Under the pieces are notes generated by a model. That model was not told where the DNA came from. It saw nothing but the letters and a program-made list of their open reading frames with translations, and did not search any database. Shown piece after piece: positions 54,961-63,938 of a DNA stretch of 64,000 bases; positions within the stretch are counted from its first letter, which is position 1, and each line of letters begins with the position of its first letter. A program made the position numbers and the translations under genes. Source of the DNA: Chromobacterium sp. ATCC 53434 (GTDB lineage: Bacteria; Pseudomonadota; Gammaproteobacteria; Burkholderiales; Chromobacteriaceae); assembly GCF_002848345.1 (NCBI RefSeq), contig NZ_CP025429.1, positions 1,054,001-1,118,000 of the forward strand, given 5' to 3'.

Positions 54961-55644
54961 ATGAAGGTGTTGCTGGTGGACGACGATGTCGAGCTGGTGG
55001 AGTTGCTGCGCGATTACCTGACGCGCGAGGGTTTCGCCGTGTCCTGTGTCCACGACGGGCTAAGCGGCGTCGACGCCGCGCTGTCCGGGCGGCACGACAT
55101 CGTGGTGGTGGATGTGATGATGCCCGGCCTCAGCGGCATAGAGGCGCTGGCCCGCATCCGCGCCGCCAGCGCGGTGCCGGTGATCATGCTGACCGCGCGC
55201 GGCGACGACGCCGACCGCATCGCCGGCCTGGAGCTGGGGGCCGACGACTACGTGCCCAAGCCTTGCTCGCCGCGCGAGCTGGCGGCGCGCATCCGCGCGA
55301 TTCTGAAACGCGCGGCCGGCGCGGCGCAGCTGCCGGCCGCGCAGGCCATCGTCGCCGGCGCGCTGACGGTGTGGCCGGCGCAGCGGCGGGTGGAGCGCGG
55401 CGGGGCGGCGGTGGAGTTGACCAGCACCGAATACAATCTGGTGGAGGTGCTGGCGCGCCACGCCGGCTCGGCGGTCAGCAAGGCCGAGCTGTCGCAGCAG
55501 GCGCTGGGCCGGCCGTTGAGCCGCTTCGACCGCAGCATAGACGTGCACATCAGCAGCATACGCCACAAGCTGGGGCCGCTGCCCGACGGCAGTCCGCTGA
55601 TCCAGACGGTGATCCGCAAGGGTTACCAGCTGATCGTGGCCTGA
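54961..55644 (+). CDS. cpxR: CpxR-type response regulator
   Basis: This 227-residue OmpR-family regulator has a receiver domain (1-115) with the acidic pocket VDDD (7-9), phospho-acceptor D51 (VVVDVMMPG), Thr in IMLTARG and Lys in YVPKP. The winged helix (about 130-225) contains the CpxR-specific stretch QQALGRPLSRFDRSIDVHISSIRHKLG, which closely follows E. coli CpxR. It controls envelope-stress genes. The sensor gene follows after 4 nt. The CpxR box upstream suggests autoactivation. Confidence 0.9.
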   Translation: MKVLLVDDDVELVELLRDYLTREGFAVSCVHDGLSGVDAALSGRHDIVVVDVMMPGLSGIEALARIRAASAVPVIMLTARGDDADRIAGLELGADDYVPKPCSPRELAARIRAILKRAAGAAQLPAAQAIVAGALTVWPAQRRVERGGAAVELTSTEYNLVEVLARHAGSAVSKAELSQQALGRPLSRFDRSIDVHISSIRHKLGPLPDGSPLIQTVIRKGYQLIVA

Positions 55645-55648
55645 GGCG

Positions 55649-56752
55649 ATGGGCCGCCTGTTCTGGAAGTTCTTCCTGTTTCTGTGGCTGGCACAGCTGC
55701 TGACCATGTTCGGCGTGGCCGGCGCGGTGTGGCTCAGCCACCCGGAGCGGCCGTCGGCGGCCATCGCGGGCGGCCCGCCGCCCGAATTCGCGCCGGGGGG
55801 GCGACCGCCGTTCGACCATCCGCCGGGACCGCCGCGCCATGGGCCTCCGCCTGTCGTTCCGCCGATGCTGGCCTGGCCGCTGCTGGCTGGCAGCATGGTC
55901 AGCCTGTTGTTCGCGGCGCTGCTCGCCTGGTATTTCTCCAAGCCGATCCGCAGCCTGAGCGCCGCCTTCGACGCCGCCGCCGCCGGCCGGCTGGACATTC
56001 GGATCGGCGCGGCGATGGCGCGGCGCAGCGACGAACTGGCCGATCTGGGCAGCGACTTCGACCGGATGGCCGAGCGGCTGCAGAAGCTGCTGGAAGCGCA
56101 GCGGCGGCTGCTGCACGACGTGTCGCACGAGCTGCGCTCGCCGCTGGCGCGCTTGCAGGCGGCGGTCGATCTGGCGCGACAGCAGCCGGAGCGAACCGCT
56201 GAATTCATAGACCGCATCGAGCGCGACAGCGCGCGCATGGACGCGCTGGTCGGCGAGCTGCTGACGTTGGCGCGGCTGGACGCCGGCATCGCCGACGGAG
56301 TCGAGGAGGATGTCGATCTGGCCGAGGTGTTGGCCGACATCGTCGACGACGCCGGTTTCGAGGCCGGCGCCCGCCGGTGCCGGATAGAGACCGATTGCGA
56401 CGCCAGCCTGCCGGCGCGGGGCAGCCGCGAGCTATTGCACCGCGCGATCGAAAACGTGGTGCGCAACGCGGTGCGTCACAGCGCCGAGGACAGCCGCATC
56501 GATATTTGCGCCCACGCGGGCGACGGCCGGCTGCGGCTGACGGTGGCCGACCGCGGCCCCGGCGTGTTCGACGGCGACCTGGCTGCCATTTTCGATCCCT
56601 TTTTCCGCAGCGGCTCGCGGCCGGCCGGCGCCGGCTACGGCCTGGGCCTGGCCATCACCCGCCGCGTCATCCAGGCCCACGGCGGCGAGGTGTCCGCCGG
56701 CAATCGCGCCGGCGGCGGGCTGGTGGTGAGCATCGAGCTGCCGGCGGCCTGA
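55649..56752 (+). CDS. cpxA: CpxA-type sensor histidine kinase
   Basis: This 367-residue membrane kinase has helix 1 (about 8-29), a short periplasmic segment rich in Pro, Gly and His (about 31-72, with repeated PP and HPP motifs), helix 2 (about 74-96) and HAMP (97-150). The dimerisation domain carries phospho-acceptor H160 in HDVSHELRSPLARLQ. The HATPase domain has N-box ENVVRNAVRHS, DRGPGV, FDPFFRS and GYGLGLAI. The periplasmic part is much shorter than in E. coli CpxA and its Pro/His composition is unusual, suggesting a different input, possibly metal (inference). Confidence 0.88.
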   Translation: MGRLFWKFFLFLWLAQLLTMFGVAGAVWLSHPERPSAAIAGGPPPEFAPGGRPPFDHPPGPPRHGPPPVVPPMLAWPLLAGSMVSLLFAALLAWYFSKPIRSLSAAFDAAAAGRLDIRIGAAMARRSDELADLGSDFDRMAERLQKLLEAQRRLLHDVSHELRSPLARLQAAVDLARQQPERTAEFIDRIERDSARMDALVGELLTLARLDAGIADGVEEDVDLAEVLADIVDDAGFEAGARRCRIETDCDASLPARGSRELLHRAIENVVRNAVRHSAEDSRIDICAHAGDGRLRLTVADRGPGVFDGDLAAIFDPFFRSGSRPAGAGYGLGLAITRRVIQAHGGEVSAGNRAGGGLVVSIELPAA

Positions 56753-56840
56753 GCCGTGCTATGCTGCTGCGGGGCGTGGCGGCATGCCGCGGCCCGCGAC
56801 CGTGCCCGCGCAACCGGCACGCGTATTCTGGATACTCCGC

Positions 56841-57620
56841 ATGAGCAAAAGCATCATCTCCGACATGGATGGCGTGATCTACCGCGGCAAGCAGCTGATT
56901 CCGGGCGCCCGCGAATTCATCCAGCGCCTGGTCGACGCCGGCACGCCCTTTCTGTTTCTGACCAATAACGCCGAGCAGACGCCGCTGGACCTGAGGCTGA
57001 AGCTGGAGGGCCTGGGCATAGGCGGCCTCAGCGAGGACAACTTCATCACCAGCGCGATGGCGACGGCGATGTTCCTGAGAAGCCAGACCCGCAAGGCGAT
57101 GCCCACCGCCTACGTGGTCGGCGGCGCCGGCCTGATCAACGAGCTGTACAAGGTCGGCTTCTCCATTTCCGAGTCGCGCCCGGACTACGTGGTGGTGGCC
57201 AAGTCGCAGACCTTCAGCTTCGAACAGATCAAGAAGGCGGTGCGCTTCATAGACCAGGGCGCCAAGTTCATCGGCACCAATCCGGACATGATCGATCCGA
57301 TCGAGGGCGGCGGCTACGAACCGGCGGCCGGCACGCTGCTGGCGGCGATAGAAGCCGCCACCGGCCACAAGCCCTATATCGTCGGCAAACCCAACTCGCT
57401 GATGATGATGCTGGCCACCCGCAAGCTGGGCGTGCATCCGGAAGAGGCGGTGATGATAGGCGACAGGATGGACACCGACATCGTCGGCGGCCTGGAGGCC
57501 GGCATGTGCACGGCGCTGGTGCTGTCCGGCGTGTCCAGCCGCGAGTCGATGGAGCGCTTTCCCTACCAGCCGGACTATGTGTTCGACAGCGTGGCCGACA
57601 TCGACCCGCAGGCGCTGTGA
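56841..57620 (+). CDS. HAD-IIA (NagD-type) sugar phosphatase
   Basis: This 259-residue haloacid-dehalogenase-family phosphatase is of the NagD group. Motif I is SDMDGVIYRGKQLIPGA (nucleophile and general-acid Asp), motif II FLTNNAEQTP, the motif III Lys in YIVGKPN and motif IV MIGDRMDTDIVGGLEAGM. NagD dephosphorylates nucleotides or sugar phosphates, with links to N-acetylglucosamine metabolism in E. coli, which is of interest in a chitin degrader. I chose the second ATG (MSKSIISDMDG); the frame extends to 56784 without support. Confidence 0.9.
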   Translation: MSKSIISDMDGVIYRGKQLIPGAREFIQRLVDAGTPFLFLTNNAEQTPLDLRLKLEGLGIGGLSEDNFITSAMATAMFLRSQTRKAMPTAYVVGGAGLINELYKVGFSISESRPDYVVVAKSQTFSFEQIKKAVRFIDQGAKFIGTNPDMIDPIEGGGYEPAAGTLLAAIEAATGHKPYIVGKPNSLMMMLATRKLGVHPEEAVMIGDRMDTDIVGGLEAGMCTALVLSGVSSRESMERFPYQPDYVFDSVADIDPQAL

Positions 57621-57634
57621 GGCCGGCAAAAGAT

Positions 57635-58534
57635 TCAGGCCGGGCCTGACAGCTCGGCCTGCGCCTGTTCGAACAGCTCCGAGAGCAGGTCGGCCGCCAG
57701 CCTGACCCGCGGAGAACGCCTGACGTCCGGGTGCATCGCCAGCCAGAGCGGGCGTGCCGGCGCGTCGTCCGGGGCCGGCAGCGCGAGCAGGCTCTTGTCG
57801 CCGGCCACCAGGAAATGGGGCAGGGCGGCCACGCCCAGGCCGGCGCGCGCCGCATGCAGCAGCGAGGCCAGGTCGTTGCTGCGAAACACGAAGCGGCGGC
57901 GCCCCGCCACCCGATCCAGCCATTGCTGCTGCGGTGTTCTTTCCAGGCTTTCGTCGTAGCCGAGGAATGCCCACTCGGCTTCCGGGCGCCGCGCGTATTC
58001 CGGCGCCGCGTACAGGCCGAAACGCATTTCGCCGGCCCGGCGCGCCGTCAGACCGGGCGCGGACGGGCGTGACAGGCGGACGGCCAGGTCGGCCTCGCGG
58101 CGCGCCAGATTGGCATCCCGCGACTCGCCTATGATTTCCAGGTTCAGATGCGCCCAGCGCGCGTGCATTGACGCCAGCCGCGGCGCCAGCAGATGGCTGG
58201 CCAGCACCGGCGGCGCCGATATCCGCACCGTGCCGTCCAGCGACGCGACGCCCAGCGCCATCCGCGCGAAGGCCTGGGCCTCGTCGTCCAGCCGCCTGGC
58301 CTGTTCCGCCAGCGCCTCGCCCTCGACCGTCAGCGCCCAGCCGCCGGGCAGGCGGTCGAACAGGCGTATGCCCAGCGCCGTCTCCAGCGCCTCGACCCGG
58401 CGGGCCACCGTCGAGTGTTCGACGCCCAGCGCGCGGGCGGCGCCGGACAGGCTGCCGCAGGCGGCCAGCGCGACAAAGTGGCGGATGTCGTCCCACTGCG
58501 GGCCGCCGCGTATCGGATCTGTGTTTTTTTGCAC
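57635..58534 (-). CDS. LysR-family regulator divergent from quinone reductase
   Basis: This 299-residue LysR regulator has a helix-turn-helix in WDDIRHFVALAACGSLSGAARALGVEHSTVARRVEALETALG (residues 14-55) and an effector domain from about 95 (DGTVRISAPPVLASHLLAPRLASMHARW). It is divergent from a quinone oxidoreductase gene with about 85 bp between, so it is the likely regulator of that gene. The adjacent NAD(P)H:quinone reductase suggests a response to quinones or electrophiles. Confidence 0.88.
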   Translation of the reverse strand: MQKNTDPIRGGPQWDDIRHFVALAACGSLSGAARALGVEHSTVARRVEALETALGIRLFDRLPGGWALTVEGEALAEQARRLDDEAQAFARMALGVASLDGTVRISAPPVLASHLLAPRLASMHARWAHLNLEIIGESRDANLARREADLAVRLSRPSAPGLTARRAGEMRFGLYAAPEYARRPEAEWAFLGYDESLERTPQQQWLDRVAGRRRFVFRSNDLASLLHAARAGLGVAALPHFLVAGDKSLLALPAPDDAPARPLWLAMHPDVRRSPRVRLAADLLSELFEQAQAELSGPA

Positions 58535-58619
58535 AATAGATGGCGAAGTATTGGGAATTTCCGTTCGATTTTGCGCTGGGTAAGCTGGAGGTGCAAGTCA
58601 ATCGAAACAGGAGATCATC

Positions 58620-59630
58620 ATGCACGCGCCAACATTGTCCACCGCGGAGCCGACGGTAGGCCGCATCGCCATCGAGGCCTACGGCGACGCCTCGGTCCTG
58701 ACATTCGAACGGGCGGCGCTGCCGCCGCCGGCCGCCGGCGAGGTCCGCGTCCGCCACACGGCGATAGGCGTCAACTTCGTCGACGTCTACCACCGGGCCG
58801 GCCGCTACGCCTTGCCGGCGCTGCCCGGCGTGCCCGGGGTGGAGGCCGCCGGCGTCGTCGAGGCCGTCGGGCCGGGCGTCGAATCGCTGCGGCCGGGCCA
58901 GCGCGTCGCCTATGCCGGTCTGCCGGCCGGCGCCTACGCCACCGGCCGCAATCTCGCCGCCTCGCGTCTCGTCGCATTGCCGGACGATGTCGACGCCGAC
59001 ACGGCGGCCAGCCTGCTGTTGCGCGGCATCACCGCCCACATGCTGTTCACCCGGGTCAGGCCGCTGCGGGCCGGCGACACGGTGCTGGTGCACGCCGCCG
59101 CCGGCGGTCTGGGACTGGTGCTGACGCAATGGGCCAAGGCGCTGGGGGCCACGGTGATAGGCACTGTCGGCTCCGCCGCCAAGGCCGAGCTGGCGTTGCG
59201 GCACGGTCTGGACCACGCCATCCTGTACCGCGAGCGCGATTTCGCAGCGGGGGTGCTGGAGCTGACCGACGGGCACGGCGTCGATTACGCGATAGACGGC
59301 ATAGGCGGGCAGACCCTGCTGGACACGCTGGGCGCGGTGCGGCCCTTCGGCATGGTGGCCAGCGTCGGCCAGGTCGCGGCCGGCGGGACGCCGGCGATCG
59401 ATCCGGAACGGCTGGGGCCGGTCCGCTCGATCGCGCTGGCCCGGCCCAGCGTGCTCCGCTTCATCGCCGATCCTGCGCAGTATCGCGAAGGCGCGCAGGC
59501 GACGCTGGACAGGCTGCGGGCCGGCCTGAGGCCGGTGGTGGGCGCCGCGCTGCCGCTGGAGCGGGCGGCGGACGCGCACCGGCTGCTGGAGTCAGGCGCC
59601 GGAGCCGGCGCCATCCTGTTGCGGCCCTGA
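58620..59630 (+). CDS. NADPH:quinone oxidoreductase (zinc-free MDR family)
   Basis: This 336-residue medium-chain reductase is of the QOR type. It has the N-terminal GroES-like part GEVRVRHTAIGVNFVDVYHRAGRYALPALPGVPGVEAAGVVEAVG, the nucleotide-binding VHAAAGGLGLVLTQWAKALGATVIGTVGS and YAIDGIGGQTLLDTLGAVRPFGMVASVGQ. The structural zinc Cys residues are missing, as usual for QORs. It reduces quinones with NADPH. Its 3' end overlaps the convergent MFS gene by 39 bp. Confidence 0.9.
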   Translation: MHAPTLSTAEPTVGRIAIEAYGDASVLTFERAALPPPAAGEVRVRHTAIGVNFVDVYHRAGRYALPALPGVPGVEAAGVVEAVGPGVESLRPGQRVAYAGLPAGAYATGRNLAASRLVALPDDVDADTAASLLLRGITAHMLFTRVRPLRAGDTVLVHAAAGGLGLVLTQWAKALGATVIGTVGSAAKAELALRHGLDHAILYRERDFAAGVLELTDGHGVDYAIDGIGGQTLLDTLGAVRPFGMVASVGQVAAGGTPAIDPERLGPVRSIALARPSVLRFIADPAQYREGAQATLDRLRAGLRPVVGAALPLERAADAHRLLESGAGAGAILLRP

Positions 59631-61004
59631 GCGGGACGGGTGCCGGACCGTGGCGTGGAACGCCCGCGGGCTGACCCAGGCGCCGGCCAGCGCCAGCAGC
59701 GCAGACAGCGCCAGGATGGGCTGCGCGTCCGGCGGAGCGGCCGGGCGCGCCAGCGCGTGCATCAGCATGCCGGCCAGCGCCAGCGCGATGCTGGAGGACA
59801 GCGCGTCGCTCAGTTGCAGCGCCGACGCGTTGCTGCCTTGCTCGTCCGGTCGGGAAAGCTTCATCGTCAACACCGACAGCATCGGGAAGCTCAGGCCTAT
59901 GCCCAGCCCGTTCAAGGCCCAGCCGGCCACCACCCAGGCCGGGTGCAGCGACAGGCCGGCGGCGACCAGCGCGACGGACAGGCCGACGGCCATCGCGACG
60001 AAGCCGGCGGTGAGTCCGCGTCGGCGCGCGGCCTCGGCGCGCAGCCGCGCCTGGGTGGCGCTGCCGACGCTCCACATCAGCGCGCCGGCGGTCAGCGCCA
60101 GCCCGGCTTCGGCCAGGCTCCAGCGGTAGCGGGTGGTCAGGATCAGCGGGACGAAGGCTTCGCTGGCGAAGAAGGCGGCGGCGATCAGGCCGCGCATCGC
60201 CACCACCGCCGGCAGGCCCTCGGCGGCGCGCAGGCTGCCGGCCGGCAGCAGGCGGCGCGCCGCGAAAACGGCGACGGCGAAGCCGATGGCGAGGACCGGC
60301 GGTATCCATTCCGGCTGCGGCAGATGGCTGCTGCCGTGTAGGGTCAGCGCGCCGCCGGCGGCCAGCAGGCTCCAGCCCAGCCGCCGCCAGCGCATCGGCT
60401 TGTCGGCGCCGGCCGGGGCCGCCTGCCGGCTCAGCGCCGGCAGCAGCAGCGCGCCGGCCACCGGCGCCACCGCCGCCACCGCCAGGAACACCGCGCGCCA
60501 GCCGAAGGCGTGGACCAGGCCGGCGGCGATGCCGGGGCCGATCAGCGCCGGCACCACCCAGGCGCCGGCGAACATCGCGAACAGCTTAGGGTGCAGCGCC
60601 GGCGGCACGGCGCGCGACATGCCGACATAGATGGCGACGCCCAGCAGGCCGGAACCCAGGCCCTGCATCAGCCGGCCCAGCACCAGCGTGTACATGTCGG
60701 AGGCCGCACCCGCCGCCAGCAGGCCGGCGATGAAGGCGGCCAGGCCCAGCCAGGCCGAGCGGGCCGCGCCGTAGCGGTCGCAGATTTCACCGCCCAGCGC
60801 CATGCCGACCACCGAGGTGGCCAGCGTGCCGCCGAAGGCGATCGCGTAGAAATCCAGGCCGCCCAGCGCCGTGGCGACGGCCGGCATCGCCGCGGCGACG
60901 GCGATGGCCTCGAAGGCCAGCAGCGAGATCAGCGCGATGCCGCCTATGCAGGAGGCGGTTCGGCCCTGGCTGAAAAGACTTTCATTGTTGACGGGGACTG
61001 GCAT
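59592..61004 (-). CDS. MFS drug/metabolite exporter
   Basis: This 470-residue major facilitator has 12-14 helices. It carries the motif A-like GGEICDRYGAARSAWLG after helix 2 and motif C-like GAWVVPALIGPGIAAGLVHAFGWRAVF, an antiporter signature. This indicates a proton-driven exporter. The ATG at 61004 gives MPVPVNNESLFSQG; the frame extends to a TTG at 61052 without a ribosome site. A palindrome AAGTTAACTT (61051-61060) just upstream may bind a regulator. The gene is convergent with quinone reductase and overlaps it at the 3' end. Confidence 0.87.
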   Translation of the reverse strand: MPVPVNNESLFSQGRTASCIGGIALISLLAFEAIAVAAAMPAVATALGGLDFYAIAFGGTLATSVVGMALGGEICDRYGAARSAWLGLAAFIAGLLAAGAASDMYTLVLGRLMQGLGSGLLGVAIYVGMSRAVPPALHPKLFAMFAGAWVVPALIGPGIAAGLVHAFGWRAVFLAVAAVAPVAGALLLPALSRQAAPAGADKPMRWRRLGWSLLAAGGALTLHGSSHLPQPEWIPPVLAIGFAVAVFAARRLLPAGSLRAAEGLPAVVAMRGLIAAAFFASEAFVPLILTTRYRWSLAEAGLALTAGALMWSVGSATQARLRAEAARRRGLTAGFVAMAVGLSVALVAAGLSLHPAWVVAGWALNGLGIGLSFPMLSVLTMKLSRPDEQGSNASALQLSDALSSSIALALAGMLMHALARPAAPPDAQPILALSALLALAGAWVSPRAFHATVRHPSRSGPQQDGAGSGA

Positions 61005-61050
61005 TGGAAAAGGCTCTTGTGGCGGGTAGGAGCGTCCATGATGAAAGTTC

Positions 61051-61060
61051 AAGTTAACTT
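61051..61060. promoter_or_regulatory. Short palindrome upstream of the MFS gene
   Basis: AAGTTAACTT is a perfect 10-bp palindrome inside an AT-rich stretch 47 bp before the MFS start. It is a possible operator or promoter element. Confidence 0.3.
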
Positions 61061-61111
61061 TAAGTCAAGGGCGGATGGTTTCCGCCGGGAGTGTCTGTCC
61101 CGCCTGCGGGC

Positions 61112-61714
61112 TCACGCGCCGGGGCAGGCGTCGGACAGATCGTTCAGGCCCTGGCTGTCGCGGCGGAAACGGGCGACGGGCCCGTCCTTGCCGTAATCGA
61201 TGGTGATCACGTACAGGCTGTCGAAGTCGTCCTTGCCCCAGACCGGGACCTGGCCGGCGCCGTCCTTGCCGCCGTAGCGGCGCATGATGTCGGCGGCCAT
61301 CGTTTGCAGCTGCTTGTGTTCCCAGGCGATGTAGACCGTCTTGCCGTGGCGCAGCGGATTGAGCAGCTGCTGTTGCAGGCCGTCTATCGCCAGCATGTCG
61401 AAGCTGGTGTCGACCGGCAGGCCCTGGGCGATCGCGGTCGGTTCTATCGTCGCCAGCGGGCGGACGTAGTTGAAGGTGCCGGCCGGGTCGCGCTTCTGGC
61501 TGGCGGTGGACGGCGCGTAGATCTGGTCCGCCTTGCCGTACTTGGCCGGCAGCGTCTTGATCAGCGCCAGCGAACGGTTCAGCCCCTTGCAACTGAGCTG
61601 GCCGTAGCCGCCGTCCGGCTTCTCGCCGTGGCGCAGCATGACCAGGGTCTGGACATCGGCGGCGAAGGCGGGCGCGGCGGCCAGCAGCGGAAGCAGCAGT
61701 CGAATGAGTTTCAT
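61112..61714 (-). CDS. Exported histidine phosphatase superfamily protein
   Basis: This 200-residue protein has a signal peptide (MKLIRLLLPLLAAAPAFA) and the RHG signature near the N-terminus of the mature form (VMLRHGEKPDGGYGQLSCKGLNRSL). A later His in YIAWEHKQLQTMA is the expected second catalytic histidine. Periplasmic members act on phosphate esters. The substrate is unknown. It is monocistronic. Confidence 0.85.
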   Translation of the reverse strand: MKLIRLLLPLLAAAPAFAADVQTLVMLRHGEKPDGGYGQLSCKGLNRSLALIKTLPAKYGKADQIYAPSTASQKRDPAGTFNYVRPLATIEPTAIAQGLPVDTSFDMLAIDGLQQQLLNPLRHGKTVYIAWEHKQLQTMAADIMRRYGGKDGAGQVPVWGKDDFDSLYVITIDYGKDGPVARFRRDSQGLNDLSDACPGA

Positions 61715-61817
61715 CGATTCGGTCCGTGTAGGTGACGATCTGTCAATTTCGCGCCCGCGCCGCCAGGATGCAAGCGAAATCGCAAGTCGCGCCGGAAGCC
61801 CGTGTCCGGCGACGCGC

Positions 61818-62270
61818 CTACTCGTACCAGAGCGAGACGCGGTTCAACTCCGCCAGCGCGTGGGGGGAGATCTTCAGCGTTCTGAGCGGATCGCCGGCGC
61901 CGCCGTAGACGAAGTCGTGGGCCAGCAGCAGGCGGTCCATCGCGCAGGGGAGATCCAGACCCAGCAGCGGCACCGCGCCGGCGTCGCAGCCGGTGATCTC
62001 CCGCACGCGGCGGCGGTCCGCCAGCCGGGCCTGGCTGCGGCCCAGCGTTTGCGCCAGCTTGTCCCAGTCCACGCCGTCCCGTGCGCCGGACAGGATGCAG
62101 GCGAAGATGTCGCCGTCCGCATCGATGATCAGCGTCGGCGCCGTCTGCGCCATCGCGATGCCGAAGTGGGCCGCGCCTTGCCGTGCCGAGCGCAGCGGCT
62201 GCTGGTGTTGCAGCACCTCGCCGCCGTGGCGGGCCGCCAGCGCGGCGAAGGCTTCCGGATTCCATTTCAT
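61818..62270 (-). CDS. YbaK/EbsC-family (aminoacyl-tRNA deacylase-like) protein
   Basis: This 150-residue protein of the YbaK/ProX fold has AHFGIAMAQTAPTLIIDADGDIFACILSGARDGVDWDKLAQTLG and RRRVREITGCDAGAVPLLGLDLPCAMDRLLL, matching the family ligand pocket and the G-x-x-P-region. Such proteins hydrolyse mischarged tRNAs. The ATG at 62270 has GGGAG 6 nt upstream. It follows the LysE-type exporter gene by 17 nt, so the two form an operon. Confidence 0.8.
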   Translation of the reverse strand: MKWNPEAFAALAARHGGEVLQHQQPLRSARQGAAHFGIAMAQTAPTLIIDADGDIFACILSGARDGVDWDKLAQTLGRSQARLADRRRVREITGCDAGAVPLLGLDLPCAMDRLLLAHDFVYGGAGDPLRTLKISPHALAELNRVSLWYE

Positions 62271-62287
62271 CACACTCTCCCGCATCG

Positions 62288-62911
62288 TCACACCACCAGG
62301 ATGCGCAGGCCCAGCAGCAGCATCAGCGCGCCGCCGCAGCCGTCTATCCATCGGCTCTTGCGATGCAGGCCGCGCAGGACCGGAGGATGTGAAATCAGCA
62401 GCGTCAGCAGCGCGTACCAGCCGAAATCCAGTCCCATCGCGGTGCCGGTCAGCAGCGCCTGGCCGCTGGCCGGCATGTCGGCGGTGACGAACTGGCTGAG
62501 CAGGGCGACGAACATCACCGCCAGGTGCGGGTTGGACAGCGACACGGCCAGGCCGGTGCGGGCGGCGCGCCAGGCCGAGGTCGGCGCGGCGGCGGCGGTT
62601 TCGCCGCCGGCGGCCCGCGCCGGGCGGGACGCCGCGCGCAGGCCCTGCACGCCCAGCCAGACCAGGTAGGCCGCGCCGAGGCCGGAGATGATCTTGAACA
62701 GCAGCGGATGCGCCGCCATCACCATCGCCAGCCCCTGGGCGGCGGCCAGCGCGTACAGGCCCACGCCCAGCGCGTGTCCCATCGCGGCGGCCAGGCCGCC
62801 GGCGCGTCCGCCGCGGGCGGTCTGCTGCAACACCATCGCCAGGCTGGGGCCGGGCGACATCGCGCCCAGCATGCAGACGCCGGCGAATTGCAGCCAGGTG
62901 GTCCAGGTCAT
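62288..62911 (-). CDS. LysE/RhtB-family amino acid exporter
   Basis: This 207-residue inner-membrane exporter has six helices and the family N-terminus WLQFAGVCMLGAMSPGPSLAMVLQQTARGGRAGGLAAAMGHALGVGLYALAA. SLSNPHLAVMFVALLSQFV lies in the second half. It exports amino acids such as homoserine, threonine or lysine. AAGGAG precedes the ATG. In an operon with a YbaK-type deacylase, it suggests control of a toxic or noncognate amino acid. It is divergent in control from the LysR gene upstream on the same strand. Confidence 0.9.
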   Translation of the reverse strand: MTWTTWLQFAGVCMLGAMSPGPSLAMVLQQTARGGRAGGLAAAMGHALGVGLYALAAAQGLAMVMAAHPLLFKIISGLGAAYLVWLGVQGLRAASRPARAAGGETAAAAPTSAWRAARTGLAVSLSNPHLAVMFVALLSQFVTADMPASGQALLTGTAMGLDFGWYALLTLLISHPPVLRGLHRKSRWIDGCGGALMLLLGLRILVV

Positions 62912-62993
62912 AGCTTTCTCCTTGTTTGATGACAGTCCGGACAAAGTCTATGAGCTGGGCGCGGCCGGCAGAACCGCTATCGGCTGATAGCCG

Positions 62994-63938
62994 CTATGCG
63001 TCCCCCGCATACTTGCTGACGCCGTGGATCGAGTGGTACAGCACGTCGAAGACATGGCCGCGGAACCAGCGGTGCGCCGGGTCCTTGTCGGTCCGGCCGT
63101 GCCACAGCAGCCAGTAGCGGTAGGTGTAATCGATGAAGGGCATGGCTTTGGCGCGTACCGGGAACTGGCGCTGGAAGCGGACGGCCAGGTGTTCCGGCAG
63201 CGTCAGCAGCAGCCGGCTGCGGGAGACGATGCTCAAGGCCGACACGAAATAGGGCGTGGCGATGCGGACGCCGCGGCTCAGGCCCTGCCGGGCCAGCTGG
63301 ACATCGACGAAACCGTCCTTGTCGCTGGCGGAACTGACGCGCACATGCGGCCAGGCCAGATAGTCGTCCAGCGTCAGCGCCGGCTGCCGGCGCAGCGGGT
63401 GGTCGTCGGCCATCACGCACATCGGCTTGTCCTGGCCTAGCGACTTGCCGTAGATATTGTCCGGCACCTCGTCGGCGATGGTGGAAATCAGGTCTGCCGT
63501 TCCGTCCGACAGCATGTCGAAACGGCCCGCCTGCCAGGGCAGGAAGCGCAGGCCCATCGCCGGCGCCTGCGGCAGCACCCGGTCCAGGATGTCCGGCAGC
63601 ATGTATTCGGCCAGATAGTCGGAGCCGGCGAAGGAGAATTCCCGCTCGCAGGCGGACGGGTCGAATTGCGGCGGCTGGTACAGCTGCTCCACCTGCTCCA
63701 GCACCGTCTTCAGCCCCAGACGCAGTTCCTCGGCCCGTTCGGTCAGCACGAAACGCTGCCCCTCGCGCAGCAGCAGCGGGTCTTTGAACTGCGCGCGCAA
63801 CTGCACCAGGTGGCGGCTCATCGCCGACTGGGTCAGGCCCAGCCTGGCGGCCGAATGAGTCAGGTTCCGCGTTTCCAGCAGCGCTTCCAGCGAACGCAGC
63901 AGGTTCAGATTCAGGGGGAGGGACATGGGCGCATCCAT
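62994..63938 (-). CDS. LysR-family regulator (NodD/LeuO-like subgroup)
   Basis: This 314-residue LysR regulator has the helix-turn-helix LNLLRSLEALLETRNLTHSAARLGLTQSAMSRHLVQLRAQFKDPLLLREG, residues 10-60. This N-terminus is characteristic of the NodD/LeuO/YbeF-like group. The effector domain begins about residue 98 (CEREFSFAGSDYLAEYMLPDIL). It lies upstream of the LysE-YbaK operon on the same strand, with an 82-bp gap. The start is either 63938 or 63926; neither has a clear Shine-Dalgarno. Confidence 0.87.
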   Translation of the reverse strand: MDAPMSLPLNLNLLRSLEALLETRNLTHSAARLGLTQSAMSRHLVQLRAQFKDPLLLREGQRFVLTERAEELRLGLKTVLEQVEQLYQPPQFDPSACEREFSFAGSDYLAEYMLPDILDRVLPQAPAMGLRFLPWQAGRFDMLSDGTADLISTIADEVPDNIYGKSLGQDKPMCVMADDHPLRRQPALTLDDYLAWPHVRVSSASDKDGFVDVQLARQGLSRGVRIATPYFVSALSIVSRSRLLLTLPEHLAVRFQRQFPVRAKAMPFIDYTYRYWLLWHGRTDKDPAHRWFRGHVFDVLYHSIHGVSKYAGDA

